NCBI GenBank assembly: GCA_022496805.1 | Contig: CM040096.1 | Location: forward strand, 14,261,501-14,325,500 | Direction: 5' to 3' | Source of the DNA: Pohlia nutans | Lineage: Eukaryota > Streptophyta > Bryopsida > Bryales > Mniaceae | Length of the DNA stretch: 64,000 nt | Part shown: positions 32,825-44,403 of the stretch, piece by piece | Layout: every line of letters starts with the position of its first letter | Position numbering within the stretch: position 1 is the stretch's first letter | Translations under genes and position numbers: made by a program | Notes under the pieces: generated by a model | Database searches by the model: none | Told to the model about the DNA's origin: nothing | Seen by the model: the letters and a program-made list of their open reading frames with translations, nothing else

Positions 32825-35800
32825 GGTCTTAGATGCTAGTCACGTGTGTACGTACGCTTCCTTAGGTCTGATCGTGTGCCGGAGAGAGTCAGAGGTCTTC
32901 ATCAGCCCTGCCAACATTTGGAAGAAAGAGTTGGTGACTTCGAGCAGTAAATTATGCATTGCCATGGCCTGCGGCTGGCACAGTAGAATTTTTAAGACAT
33001 TGTCAATATAAGAAAACTTGATAAAAAAAATCGCAGTCGAAATTAGGTGCAGTTCTTTTGACCTCCGTTTTGCGCACGTTTTTTCCATTACGTGCGGTAC
33101 ATGTTTTTGAATGAATCGGTCAGCAGTCAGTTAAAACTTTTCACTCAATTTTTTCCAACAAGAAATTCCACTGCCTCATGCGTACATGCACCTACTGAAA
33201 CGACTCCATTCCATGATGATGGAAAATGGTTACTTGATTGCACTACATACACATAAATTGTTGTATGCTTCTATATATATATATATATTAATTAGTTGTT
33301 GTGTAAACATTCTAGGGTGTGATTCAACTACATGTTTGGAAACCACATGCATGTATATGTTGCATTCAATTTGCATACTCATGAAGGTACCAAAATATTT
33401 CATGTCTTATGCGGTTTTGATTCATTAATTATTGTCTTCATTACTTCAGATGGTCCCTCCATTGAAAATTCATACACATCCTAACTAGTATTGGGTCCAC
33501 ATGCATGCATGCATCACAAATATTTACTGATCCCAGTTAGTAATTCAACTTCACTTTTTGCAATGCAAGTGCCCGCATTGCTCACAACTCAATCACTAGC
33601 TCCATATAAACAAACAACATTGTCGTTTGGTTTCTTTTCAAACGATTTTCGATGTTCTCCTCAATTCAAATGACAGTCGCTCGCACTGCACTCACAGTCA
33701 ACCAACTACACTCCTCTTCATTGATTTGTATGTCGTCCATCACTGGATGCATAAAACACCTCTATGGTTCAAAATCAATACAGATGCACCATTTTCCATC
33801 ACTCTCTACCACACTCAAGGATGCTCTATGGTTCAGGACACTTTATTCCAATCATTTGGGAATCATCAAAAAATACCTCTACCACGCATATTATGTGTTG
33901 CGCCACTCATTATTAATGACAAACGCTTGCTTCAAGTGACATCTGCCAATTGTAACATACATACTATGTACCAGTTTCTAGCTACCTACATTGCTTGTTG
34001 CATCATGAAGACATTCTTTCACATCCCGCCCCTACTTCTGACTACAGATGTTTTGTTCGAGCATCACGCCATTGAACACAAATGTTGTTACATACATTAT
34101 TCTCTCGCTAGCTACTTGACTGCTTCCAAATGTTCACATCCGCATCTGTCAACATTCACATGTCACAGTACCATAAGTCGTGCACCCAACCGCAAATTTT
34201 TGCTACAAACCACTATTTTATGTGCATCAATTCCGACGTCACATGCACTATAACTCTATAAGAAAACTTGGTAAAAAAAACCACAGCTGAAATTGGCTAT
34301 GGTTTGTTTGAAATCGCAAATTCTCAAAATCACAGTCGCGAAACAGCAAAGAAGAATCTGCAATCGTTTTGTGACTACAACTAACAGTGGTCAAACGAAT
34401 TACAGTTAATTTTGGCTGCAGTTTCTTTTACTAAGTTTTCTTATGGTGATGGTGTTTGCAAATTACATTTTGTACAACTCCACATCAACATATATAATGT
34501 TGATCACATTGAGACAAACAATTACAAATACATCACATCAAATTTGCAGTTGCCAACTCTATTGCCTTACACTAGTTCATTGATGCTTACACTACATTAA
34601 CGGTACATGAACTGCATCGCGTCACAAGACATGTTTGCATTCAATATCATCCTCTGTGGTGTATGGTTCATGGCCTTTGATGTCGCCTTTGCCAACACAC
34701 GAGCTACCATAGGCCCAGTCATCCACTTGAACATCTGCTCAATGTCATACATATTTGTACACAAATATTGCAATACTTTTAAAATACCTAGATGTCTGTT
34801 GTTTATAGTGAGTCACGATGCTTAATCAAAAATCACTTCATTGTGATTGTTGATGCTAGTGCTTGAAAATCAACAACTCATCACTCACTCCTCAATTGAC
34901 TTTAACAACAACAGAGTGGTCAAGATGTACAAAAAATGCAATATTGTTCTCAAATGTATAGTTCTTACCTAGACTTCAGTAGCACCCTGTTTTCCAGCAC
35001 ACACATCCACCGTCTTCCAAATTCCATAATTCTCTCCCCCAATTTCTCACTCAACAGTCGCTCCTGTTGTAAATGTACGTCAAACCTCTTTACATTATTC
35101 CACAATTCATTCACAATCACATTGTTCAGCGTACTTATCTTTCATTCCTTAGAAATTATAAAGTATAATGGTATTACACATACTCCAAGGTCATTCATGT
35201 TAATATGCGTTCTGTCTCCGTAATATAGGTAAGTACAAACAACATATATACAAAGAAGAGAACTGGGATAAAATGAATTTGTTTTACTGGATCTGGGTAA
35301 AAATGAAGATTCCTCACCTTTTACACATCACTTCTATGACAGCTGAAACACTTCATTGCTAGCCAATGGCAAAGACACATGAATATTTGGAATTTGCATT
35401 TGTCTTAGTCTTCCACCTTCCTACGCTTCTACAACAAATAATTCAAACCCTCTTCCTACTTCAAAGCTCTAAACTCTAACATTTTGCAATTCTCCAACAA
35501 TTTTCCAAACTATTTCTCTTTCCCTGCAATTTCAACATTTTGCGATACTATCATACACATTTCCATGGCCCATATCTAAAACATAGGCAAAGAATTTGTC
35601 AATTTAGCATCGGTGCATCACAGCATCCTGGTTGTTGAAATCCACTCGTACCTCAACTTCACAATCCTTGCTCGAGTTCTTCAATGCTTCATCCATTTCA
35701 TTCACCTTTTTGTATACTATTTAGTTTTATTCCATTGCTTTAAAAAGAAAAAAAAGAAGATTGTCAAAAATTCATATAACTTGAATTCCTAATAAAAGAA

Positions 35801-36187
35801 AATTACGTTTCATATCGGGCAATGGTCTGATTGAGGTACCTTGAAGAGCCCTTTGAACTCTAAAATCACACTGTAAGGCAACTTTGAATAAGTCCCTCTT
35901 TAAAACAAAATAAAAAATGAATCGACCAGATGTGGTTTTGATTTCCTACACTCATGCAGTACACAAAAAAAAATTCACATAAAAATTGAAAAGGTTTAAA
36001 GATTTTAAAAGAGACTTTTTGTACAAAAATCAGAATCTGTCCCAGTTGCTTAGAAAAATCCAAAACATTCGTTTAAAATATCCAATGACATCATTTTAGT
36101 ACCAATTTTTAATATGAAGTACATTTAGATATGTGTTATTTGAAATGATTAATTTGAACGATTAAAAATATTATTCATTTTGTACTA
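32825..36187. other. AT-rich intergenic DNA with MITE-like repeats
   Basis: No gene is recognised. A 208-codon open frame at 33627-34253 has no domain, biased composition and no support. ATAAGAAAACTTGATAAAAA at 33008 repeats the arm of the element at 34258-34444. Short runs such as ATGCATGCATGC (about 33500) and (TA)n (about 33275) occur. From 34.5 to 36.2 kb I see nothing to annotate. Confidence 0.4.
34258..34444. mobile_element. Small inverted-repeat element (MITE-like)
   Basis: Arms of about 41 bp face each other: left starts ATAAGAAAACTTGGTAAAAA (34258) and right is its imperfect reverse complement ending at 34444 (roughly 33 of 41 match). The interior of about 105 bp is non-coding. A third arm copy in direct orientation at 33008-33048 suggests a second, partial copy or a larger composite. 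Confidence 0.5.
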
Positions 36188-36368
36188 CAATGCCTACTAT
36201 GAGTACTTTGACTGGTTGCCCGGTCAACGTATCATATAGCCGGCCGAGGGGTGGGATAAATGTACTCCAAGCAATGGACGCCTCCTAGCTAGGAATGAAT
36301 GTGGTAAATCAACTAGACATTATCGTGAAAAACAATAGATGAATGGCCAAAATGGATATGTGCAAGAA

Positions 36369-36800
36369 AATGGCAGCACAAAATCTCACTAAAATTTGAA
36401 CTGAAATATTGCCACAAGTGTCTCAATTCTACACCAAATTGCCCATGGGTACTAAGTACTCAAAAGTGGGCTTAAATTGATGAGAAAATCAAGTGGGTGA
36501 GGTGAATTTGCACCCTCACCCAAAATGACAGCACAACATCACACTAAAATTTGACCTAATAATTGCCTCAAAATGCCTTAATTCCTCACCTAATGGCCCA
36601 TGAGCACTAAGTACTCAAAAGTGGGCTTAAATTGATGAGAAAATTAAGTGGGTGAGGTGAATTTGCACCCTCACCCAAAATGGCAGCACACAATCCCAAT
36701 AACAATTGACCTAAGAATGGCCACAAAATACCTCAATTCTACACCAAATTGTCCATGGGTACTAAGTAATCAACAATGGGCTTAAATTCGCCCAATTGTA
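36369..36800 (+). repeat. 158-bp tandem repeat inside copy A
   Basis: Units start near 36369, 36527 and 36685 with ATGGCAGCACA, and share CTAAGTACTCAAAAGTGGGC and GTGGGTGAGGTGAATTTGCA segments; about 2.7 copies. Copy B has no such amplification. Confidence 0.8.
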
Positions 36801-37339
36801 CTCCCAAGTGCCCAAAAATCACATGAGTCAAACAATTACAGCATACAAGGGGACCCAAAAATGGGCTCCAAAACAAATTGAAATCACATTGAACAACGAG
36901 GGCACACATTCACCATTTACACTTATAACACTTAAACCATGAAATATAAGAGAGAATTGAGATTTTTGGGCAGCGCTTCCGCGTCGTGCCTAATAACCCT
37001 AAATTGGATCCCCTTTTATCCTTTTCTCAATCACAAATTTGGACCGGTGAAAATTGGGCGGCGCTTCCGCACTACACCACACACCGGGCCAAAAATCTCA
37101 CACTACTACACAATGTATCCAAAAAACACCATACAATCACAATTCCTTACAATTAATTGAGAAGTTCAACAAAAAAGCACACAACACCCTAGGCAACTAA
37201 ATTACCGGTTTTAACTAGAAAGATTCTTTCTCTATCCTCCTAGTCCTAAGAAGTGTACACAATTTCAACAAAAGTTCAAAAAATGGATAAGAGAGAGGTG
37301 GGAGTTGCTCCCTCTATAATAGAACATTGTCCCTTTGTA

Positions 37340-38110
37340 TTATCACCCTGTGGAGGTAGGATTTTGGCGATGGCGGTCGTGCGCTTCAGCTAGCTCCGCT
37401 CACGGAAAGCCTCGCCGCGTACCTTTCCAAATCTTGATCGCCGTCGACTGCTGAATACCCTCGTCGATCGCTGATGTCGTAGCTCGTGGTTTTGATTGCC
37501 GTGTTGCGACCTTCTCTTCCAGGTTTTGATCGCCGGATGCTCCTCGCCTTTCTCGACGTCTTGCTCGTCAAGCGCAGTCGACCTCGCCACCGCCGCAACT
37601 GATCGCCATCTTGAGATCGCGCTGCCTTGTAGGCTCACGCTCCTCGTCGTTGTTGCTCTGTTTTGGACCGGATGGTAACCCGCCGATGGTTGCTATTGCC
37701 GCCGAACCCCAGGATGCTCGTCTTCGACCCCAATCACCAGAACGCGCTCCGTCGATGCCGTATCCACGCTCCTCCGTAGCGCCACCAACTTGCTGCTCAC
37801 TGCCAATTGAGTCTGCAACTCCGTGGTCTTCACTGATTCCACCGCAAATCCCTGCCACAAAAACCCGAGGGGCTCCGCCCTTCTCCGCAACCTCCGCTGC
37901 AGCTCGCCTTGTGGCCGTGATGCTCCTCCGTCGCCCTCGTGGTCGCATTGGACCTCCACCACGAAACTCGCACCGTTGCAGTCACCGCGCCGCGCCTACA
38001 GCCCTGCCATCACCCCGTTCCGTTGCACCGTTGCCTCAACCCTAGATCGCAGCACGCTGCAGTCACCTTCGTTGCTCACCCAGGCGCTAGGAGCCGCTTG
38101 CCTCACGCTT
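37340..38110 (+). other. GC-rich, gene-like cargo of copy A
   Basis: GC content jumps sharply and all frames are long (for example 37611-38045 plus, 37568-37948 minus), with Pro/Arg/Ala-rich products and no domain. The first part (GTATTATCACCC...CGATGGCGGTCG) aligns with the start of the copy B ORF, so both copies once carried the same coding segment. In copy A the frame is no longer recognisable. Confidence 0.4.
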
Positions 38111-38904
38111 CGATCGGGTCCACAAATCCTCTTTTTTCTAGTTCCCAAAACCCCCGTATCTTCTAATCACTACTACACGTACACAGAAATGCTACCCAAA
38201 AACTCACCTCAATCCAACAAAATTTTCTCCTCTCTCCCTCTCCCTGATCCAGATCCAGAACTAGCTAACGGCCCAACCACTAACTCTCTCGTGGCTTTGC
38301 GACAGGGGTGGGTTTCAAAATCCCACCCCAAGCTACATCCATCTACGACAAGTTTCATCCAAACGGAAATCATCCGTCTAGGCTAAATTCTTCTCTAACA
38401 CTAACTAAACTCCCATCTTACACACAGTAAACCGGGGGTTAATTTTCCCCAAAAATAGAACTTGGACTTTTAGTCATAAAGCATTGTCCAAATTCTACAA
38501 TGATAATCTAAGAAATACCCTACTAAAATAATAGACAAAACATTACAAACGCTAAAAATCCCTCGATTAAATAGTTAGAAAATGCTACTCAACTAAAATT
38601 ATTCAGAAAAATAGGAATAATAAAAAGGGGCAAATAAACCCAAAAGCAAAGTGCACGCAAAGCTCCAAAATGTCTGATGAGCTAAAACGCTGCACTTAGA
38701 CAAAGAAATAATAGAAAACATCAAAAAACCTCACGGTAAAGGTTTACCGTGAGTGTGGACCGTCTCGACGGTTCACACCTACAAATGCTAATTTTTGGCA
38801 ATTTGTAGCACAAAGCATAAAATATATGAAAATTAATTTATTCAATTAAAAATTTGAACTTGAATTAAAGTGTTTCATGTCATCTAGGTGTGGATATTTT
38901 TCTC

Positions 38905-39240
38905 ACTTCTTTGTCCCTCCCCTCTCCCTCCCTTCTCCCCACTCCCTTCTTTCTCCCTCCCCTCTCCCTTCCCTCTCTCCCTTCTCCCCTCTCATTTCTT
39001 TCTCCCTCCCTCTTCCTTCCCTCTCCCTCCCCTCTTTCTTCCCTCTCCCTCCCCTCTTTCTTCCCTCTCCCTCCCCTCTTTCTTCCCTCTCCCTCCCCTT
39101 TCCCATGTATAAGTGAAGAGACTCTCCCTCTCCTTTCTCCTATATATGTGAGGAGATTAGAGGAAAAAGGAGAGAGAATGGAGAGGGAGAGGGAAAGAGA
39201 GAGGGAAGGGAGAAGAAGAGGGAAGGGACAGGGAGAAGGA
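38905..39240. repeat. Polypyrimidine tract facing polypurine tract
   Basis: An almost pure C/T block at 38905-39100 includes a 22-bp unit (CTCTTTCTTCCCTCTCCCTC...) repeated about four times. A G/A block follows at about 39150-39240. The two are roughly inverted complements, so the region could form a long imperfect hairpin or triplex. Open frames here are composition artefacts. Confidence 0.8.
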
Positions 39241-39424
39241 TAGGATATGACGCGCACCCAATAGCAAATTTTGTATTTTGTATTTTTATTTTTTTATTTT
39301 TATTTTTATTTTTCCGCTATTGTTTAGGGTATAGCTCGCGGATGTATCTACCTTGAATGTTTTTATCTTTTTTTTCTTTGTTTTTTTTCTTCTTTTGTTT
39401 TTGTTCTTTTTTTGTTTCTTCTTT

Positions 39425-39540
39425 TTTATATGAGGAGAAGGAAGGGAGAGGAGAAGGAGAAGAAGGGAAAGGGAGAATTGGAGAATTGGAGAATTGGAGA
39501 AGAAGGGAGAAGGAGAGGGAAGGGATAAGGTGCGCGGCCC
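39425..39540. repeat. GA-rich tract with GGAGAATT repeats
   Basis: Purine-rich block containing GGAGAATT repeated four times (39472-39500), next to T-rich and A-rich runs at 39290-39420 and 39660-39930. Non-coding; it continues the simple-sequence region. Confidence 0.75.
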
Positions 39541-40137
39541 CCGGGCCGCGCATCCAACAGCCAAGTCAAGCAAACGAAAAAAATATTTATTTATTTTATT
39601 TTTCCTTTGCCGTCGTTTAGAATTATGTTGGTGGCTATACCCACTTTATTATTTTTTACAATTTCTTTTTCTTTTTTATTCTTTTTTTTTGTAGCGTTCA
39701 ATAGCACGGATAGCAAGCTAAACCCTAACAAAGAAGAGGGGAAAAAAAAGAAAAACCAAAATAGAAAAAAAAACAAAAGACATGAAGGATGACAAAAAAT
39801 AAGACAAGAAAGAAAACCAAAAGAAAATAAAAGATTAAAATTTTTAATTTTTAATTTTAAAAAGATTAAAAAAAGATAAAATAAAAGATAAAATAAAAAT
39901 AAGGTTAAAATAAAAATAAATGAACTATTTGTTTACAATGTAAGTGATTGTAGACAGACAAAAATTGTTATTTTTTAGAGAACTTTTTAGCCAAATTTTT
40001 TTAAGCCAAATTTGCTCATGAAATGAGCGCACTTGGCCAAGTGCATAAATAGCGAATTGCGTGTTCTTAGCAATTTTCAAAATTTAGAGAGGATTGTAGG
40101 CAGTAAAGGGTTAAATAGTTAATCCCTAACTGTTTAA

Positions 40138-40684
40138 CCCCTAAACGTGCAAGGAGCCCCGTGGAGCCATGTTTGGTCGTTTTTCAGTCAAACGTTGATT
40201 TTCATCTAATTTCTAATTTCAAATGAAAATGGTCTAGACTAAGAAAGTGTGGGGTTTGACTTCTACTTTCTAGTCTAATGTACCACTCTTTAAAATTGAT
40301 AAAATTACGTTTTTTACAACACTTTAAAGCTCAAAACCCTAAAATTCCAATTTACACTGCAGAAATAGCTTTTATATCGAATTTCTTTTTATGTAAGCTC
40401 AAAAAGCATGTCACCTACAACTTGTTGTTCATCACTACTATTTACACTTTTACTATAAAAAAAATACTATTTTAATCAATTTTGTAATTTCTATGATTTT
40501 TAAATTAAAAAAACTTTGAAAAATATTTTAAAATTCATTTTTATTGACATAATTATGCAAAAATAAAAGTAAATCGGTTCAACAATACCTTATATGAGAA
40601 AAATACTAGAAAAATATAATAAATTTTAAAATACAAGGAATTGATGAGGTTTGACTAGATTATTGTAGTATGGACGCCTAAGGG
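40138..40684. mobile_element. TTAA MITE, copy 2 (547 bp)
   Basis: TTAA at 40134-40137 and 40685-40688 flank an element starting CCCCTAAACGTGC and ending GGACGCCTAAGGG. Terminal inverted repeats are imperfect but match the other two copies. A CCATGTTTGGTCG segment lies near the left end where copies 1 and 3 have GACCAT-TGGTCGA. No coding capacity. Confidence 0.65.
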
Positions 40685-40688
40685 TTAA

Positions 40689-42829
40689 GCATCCATTTTT
40701 TGAATGGTTTATTTCATAGCTCCATAACCTTCTCATCGCTTGTTTGTAAAATTTTGCATATTCAACAAAGAGTAGATGGAAAATGGGCATAATTAGCCAT
40801 TTAACGACTAACTCAAATTACTAAATTACTAAAAAATAAAAGTTGATTGTTTGAGTTCCATTTTGCAGTCTAAAAATGACGTTTTAAATTTCTTCATATT
40901 TTTCCCATGTACTTATTTGTGTTTTTTACTAATCTTGAATATATCATATTTAAACATCTGAAATTGAAATAAATGGAGTATGATTTTATTCCATAGCATC
41001 ATAAAAGAAGATATGTTTAAATGATTTCACTTTTGGAATTTGTTTGATCCATTATTGGTACACTTTGATAAAAATTTGGAATCAACACCCACTATTGCAT
41101 CCATGTCTCATATTGTGTTACTTATTACTCGTTCCAAAGCTATACAAGTGGTAAATTACCCGTTATGTTTGTATTGAAGTTGATTGCAATAAAGTCATAT
41201 TTAGGGATTTTTATGTATTTTTTATCAGTTATAGTTACCAAACTCAACATTAAATGTCGGCATCTCATGCCAAAGATTTATTTATTTTTAAATTTGTCTT
41301 CCAACAAATGTCAAATTTTGTGAATGTTCTTCAAGATTCTTCTCTTCACCATTTAAAATAAATTCTTTAAAAAAATTAAAAAATCATAAAGATTTAGGTT
41401 TCTTTTTTTATAATGCATTTTTGCCGATCCTAAGTATGATATTTATGGTTGTTGTAGTAATGTTTTAGGTAATATGGATTATTTTGTTATTCTTCCAAAA
41501 ATGAAGAAACAAAAGATTGAAGAGAGATACTGTGTTTTGTACAATTCGAAATTCAAAGGAGAATTTGAAATGCATACAAGAGAAAAAAAATCATATAGTA
41601 CGCTCCAAAATTCAAGAGGTATTACCAAATCTCCACAAACATTCTATAGGTACATGTTATTTTAATAAATTTATAATCATTTATGTATTTATATGTATAT
41701 TTGTAATTTTGATGTTGACGATATTGGTTTTAATTACTGTATTATGTATTTTTCCATTTCAGATTGAACTTTTAATAAAGAAAAAATGTGATGTTATATT
41801 TGTAACAAAGAAAAAAATGTGAATGTGGAACGATTGCTTTCACATGTAACAAAGCACCACACAATCAATACTTCTACAGCGGTGGAGCACCACACAATTA
41901 ATGCTTTTAATGCAAACGAGAAATTTTGTGATTTAAAGCATTTTATTAGTTCATTTGAAGCTTTAAAGGTAAAGTTTTTTTTTTTATCAAAGCTTAATAT
42001 TTGACTTAATTGTTGATTATGTTGTTTAGTGTATTACATATAAATGCTATCATTAATGGTTTCATTTGTTTGATTTATAAGTACAAGATTCTACAGAAGT
42101 GATTGTAGAATCACATTCAAAGACAACTTTAACGAGCTTGAAAGAGACTACTAATCATGAGATTATTAAAAATTTAAAGTTACAAGGGTATAGTATACCC
42201 GTTGGTATTTCTGAAGTCTTTTATAAGAGAGATGATAATGCTTAATGAAGGCAAGTTAAAATAAATTACTTCTTCTCGTGTTATTAAGGAAAGAGATACT
42301 ATAAAGGCTATTGTTCTATTTGATGTATTTTCTATGGGTATGCACAATATAATAGCTATGACATTGGATAAATTGTATTCTTTGCCTAACTTATGAAAAA
42401 GTGACCAAAATGATCAAAAGGATTATATGATTTTATATGGCTATAGCGTTTATAGAGGACCACCATTTGGAATTTATGAACACAACTATTGCCTTGAGGA
42501 TTTAAAAAAAATGAATCATCAAAAAAGCAATTACACAAAATTGCTGGAATGCTTACAAAATTTATGAGTGATAATCTAGAAAAAAAATTCAAATCATGTA
42601 TAGACGATTTGCAAAAATTAATAAGCTCAAATATAAGTTATTTTATTGCTAAATTAACAAATACGCCATTTACAACAATGACGTTAACTCAAAAAAATTG
42701 GGCAGTACCTCACCTTGATGAAAGGGTTGCAATGTTTGACTTCACACTACAACAGAATGGGTATTTTGTGATTGGCGTTTATAACTGCCGGAAGTCACAA
42801 AATTGGAAAATGTGACTGTAGTGGTTCTG
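40689..42829. other. AT-rich DNA; weak, unassigned open frames
   Basis: Some frames on the plus strand (41474-41665, 41517-41822, 42549-42815) have lysine-rich, protein-like composition. Nearby broken frames (about 42100-42540) could be one decayed gene or transposon. I cannot name a family, and stops and shifts are frequent. Confidence 0.25.
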
Positions 42830-44010
42830 GAGAATGTGACGCGCGGGGTGACAGGGCGGACTCATTACCAATGACTCGCTTCGGACAGTGAGTCACATTC
42901 ATAAATATGACTGAAAACGTATACTCAGCCTCAGTGTACGTGCCACGTCAGCGTTTGCGCCCCCAAGTTGATCGGCCCTATGGACCAGGACTTTTATTAA
43001 CCTGCCCGGGCAGCCAAGGCCAAAATCCGACGTGGCATGTGACTTTGTGGAGTCATATTTTTGGCTGACGTGGAATGTGACTCGGTAGAGTTATATTTTT
43101 GCTGACGTGGCACCTCCACGTGGAATGTGACTGCCAGTCATATTTTTGGCTGACGTGGAATATGACTCTGTAGAGTCATATTTTGGCTCATAATGTCGTC
43201 CATGTGGAATGTGACTGGTAGTGATTGTTAACCGTAAATTAGGAGCTACCGGTAGGTCTACCGGTCTGAGTTTTTACCCCGGTAATTTTCCAAGTTACTC
43301 CAACAGGTAGATCTAGGAAATGCTTTTTTACTGATCTGACCTAACTGTCAGATCTGGTTGTACTGATATAAAAGAAATAGAGCCAAACCCATTGGCACGA
43401 CTCATTTTCCAAGATACCTATTTGTCTTGTCAAAATTCCTTCCTCATTTGCGTCTACCAATCAGTTGTTTGTTCATGTTCTTTACTACGTGATTCGTTCA
43501 TAGATTTCCTAACCTGTGATTTCTAAGTTACTCTTAGTGTCGATATCCTGGATTGCACTTTACTTCTTCCTCTCGATAGCTAATATACCCTCCGGTAGTG
43601 ATTACCGAGTAGTTCTTCACAAGGGAGAGCTACCAGTGATATTTTTGGCTGACGTGGAATATGACTATGTCGAGTCGTATTTGGACGAATGTTGTGACTG
43701 TTTGCAGTCGTGTTTTTAGACCTCTAGTCATGTTTCAGTCTGGATGCGAAGGGTTGATGATTAGTTCCAGTCACAATATTGGAGGGAGTCAGAACATTAC
43801 ATGACTCGCTGTAGTCACAATGTTGCTGATACGTATGTGGTCGTATGACTTCGTAGAGTGATGTTGTGGGTTGCTGAGAGTCACATTAGTAGGATTTCTG
43901 TGAGATGTTTATGACTACGTTCTGTTAGATTCACATTACCGTCAGTTATGAACTGCAGTCATGTTTCCCGGATCATCACAGGCAAATATGACACCTTGTA
44001 GTCATACGTC
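42830..44010. repeat. Cluster of TGACT...AGTCA inverted words
   Basis: Short imperfect inverted repeats recur about every 30-60 bp: TATGACTCTGTAGAGTCATA is the clearest, with TGTGACTTTGTGGAGTCATA, TGTGACTCGGTAGAGTTATA and others to 43990. Between many of them is TTTTTGGCTGACGTGGAAT (about 43055-43190, again at 43640). CTGACGTGG carries an ACGT core recognised by bZIP factors. No gene is supported. Confidence 0.6.
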
Positions 44011-44145
44011 ATCGGGTGCACCAGCTAAGATAGACTACAAACTGGGTTTCTATATTGATCTACTATTTGGGCATTACAAATACAGTGGCTGCAATGGAAG
44101 ACACGTATGAGAGTTTAGAGAAATGCAAATGAGTTCACTTGTATT

Positions 44146-44403
44146 TATTGAAGGTAGAGAAGATTGCACAAGGCACACACACAAACACAAGGAATGCGTA
44201 GAAAGAGATAATCTTTACTCAAAGGCCTTCCACCTTAAGTAGTGTACACTAGGAGGTCACCATGGACAAACCATATGGGATAACTCATCACAAGGACACT
44301 CTAGAGATCAGCCCATGCCTAACCCCTCCTCCCACACACCATTATTTAGCACCCGTACGTCTTTGGCTTCTAGCAATACTACGTTGCATCAATTACCTCA
44401 ATA
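44146..44403 (-). repeat. Copia-2 3' LTR (258 bp)
   Basis: One base different from 49357-49614. The polyprotein stop (44379-44381) lies inside this LTR, so the last eight codons are LTR sequence. Confidence 0.95.

Larger units (their letters stand above)
36188..38790 (+). mobile_element. Repeat family R1, copy A (~2.6 kb, with GC-rich cargo)
   Basis: Collinear in opposite orientation with 49955-52570. Matching landmarks in order: TTTGACTGGTTGCCCGGTCAA (36209 region), AATGTACTCCAAGCAATGGA, GGGCAGCGCTTCCGCGT, GGTGAAAATTGGGCGGCGCTT, GTATTATCACCC before the GC-rich part, AGCTACATCCATC, AAACTCCCA...AAACCGGG, and GGACCGTCTCGACGGTTC at the end. Two palindromes mark the ends. Middle parts have diverged strongly. 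The class (Pack-type DNA element or segmental duplication) is undecided; no transposase is recognised inside. Confidence 0.6.

Noticed and set aside
33627..34253. 208-codon open frame on the plus strand
   Set aside because: His/Cys/Thr-rich, no domain, no splice context, and it overlaps another frame of similar quality; likely chance in AT/C-rich DNA.
37568..38386. Several overlapping 120-190-codon frames in GC-rich DNA
   Set aside because: All frames on both strands are open because stops are rare at this GC content; no domain, so kept only as cargo of repeat R1.
38880..39257. Frames encoding Ser/Leu/Pro or Arg/Glu/Gly runs
   Set aside because: Products of the CT/GA tracts; no unique sequence.
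41474..42815. hAT-type transposase remnant
   Set aside because: Lysine-rich short frames only; I could not find a BED finger or a dimerisation motif, so no family is claimed.
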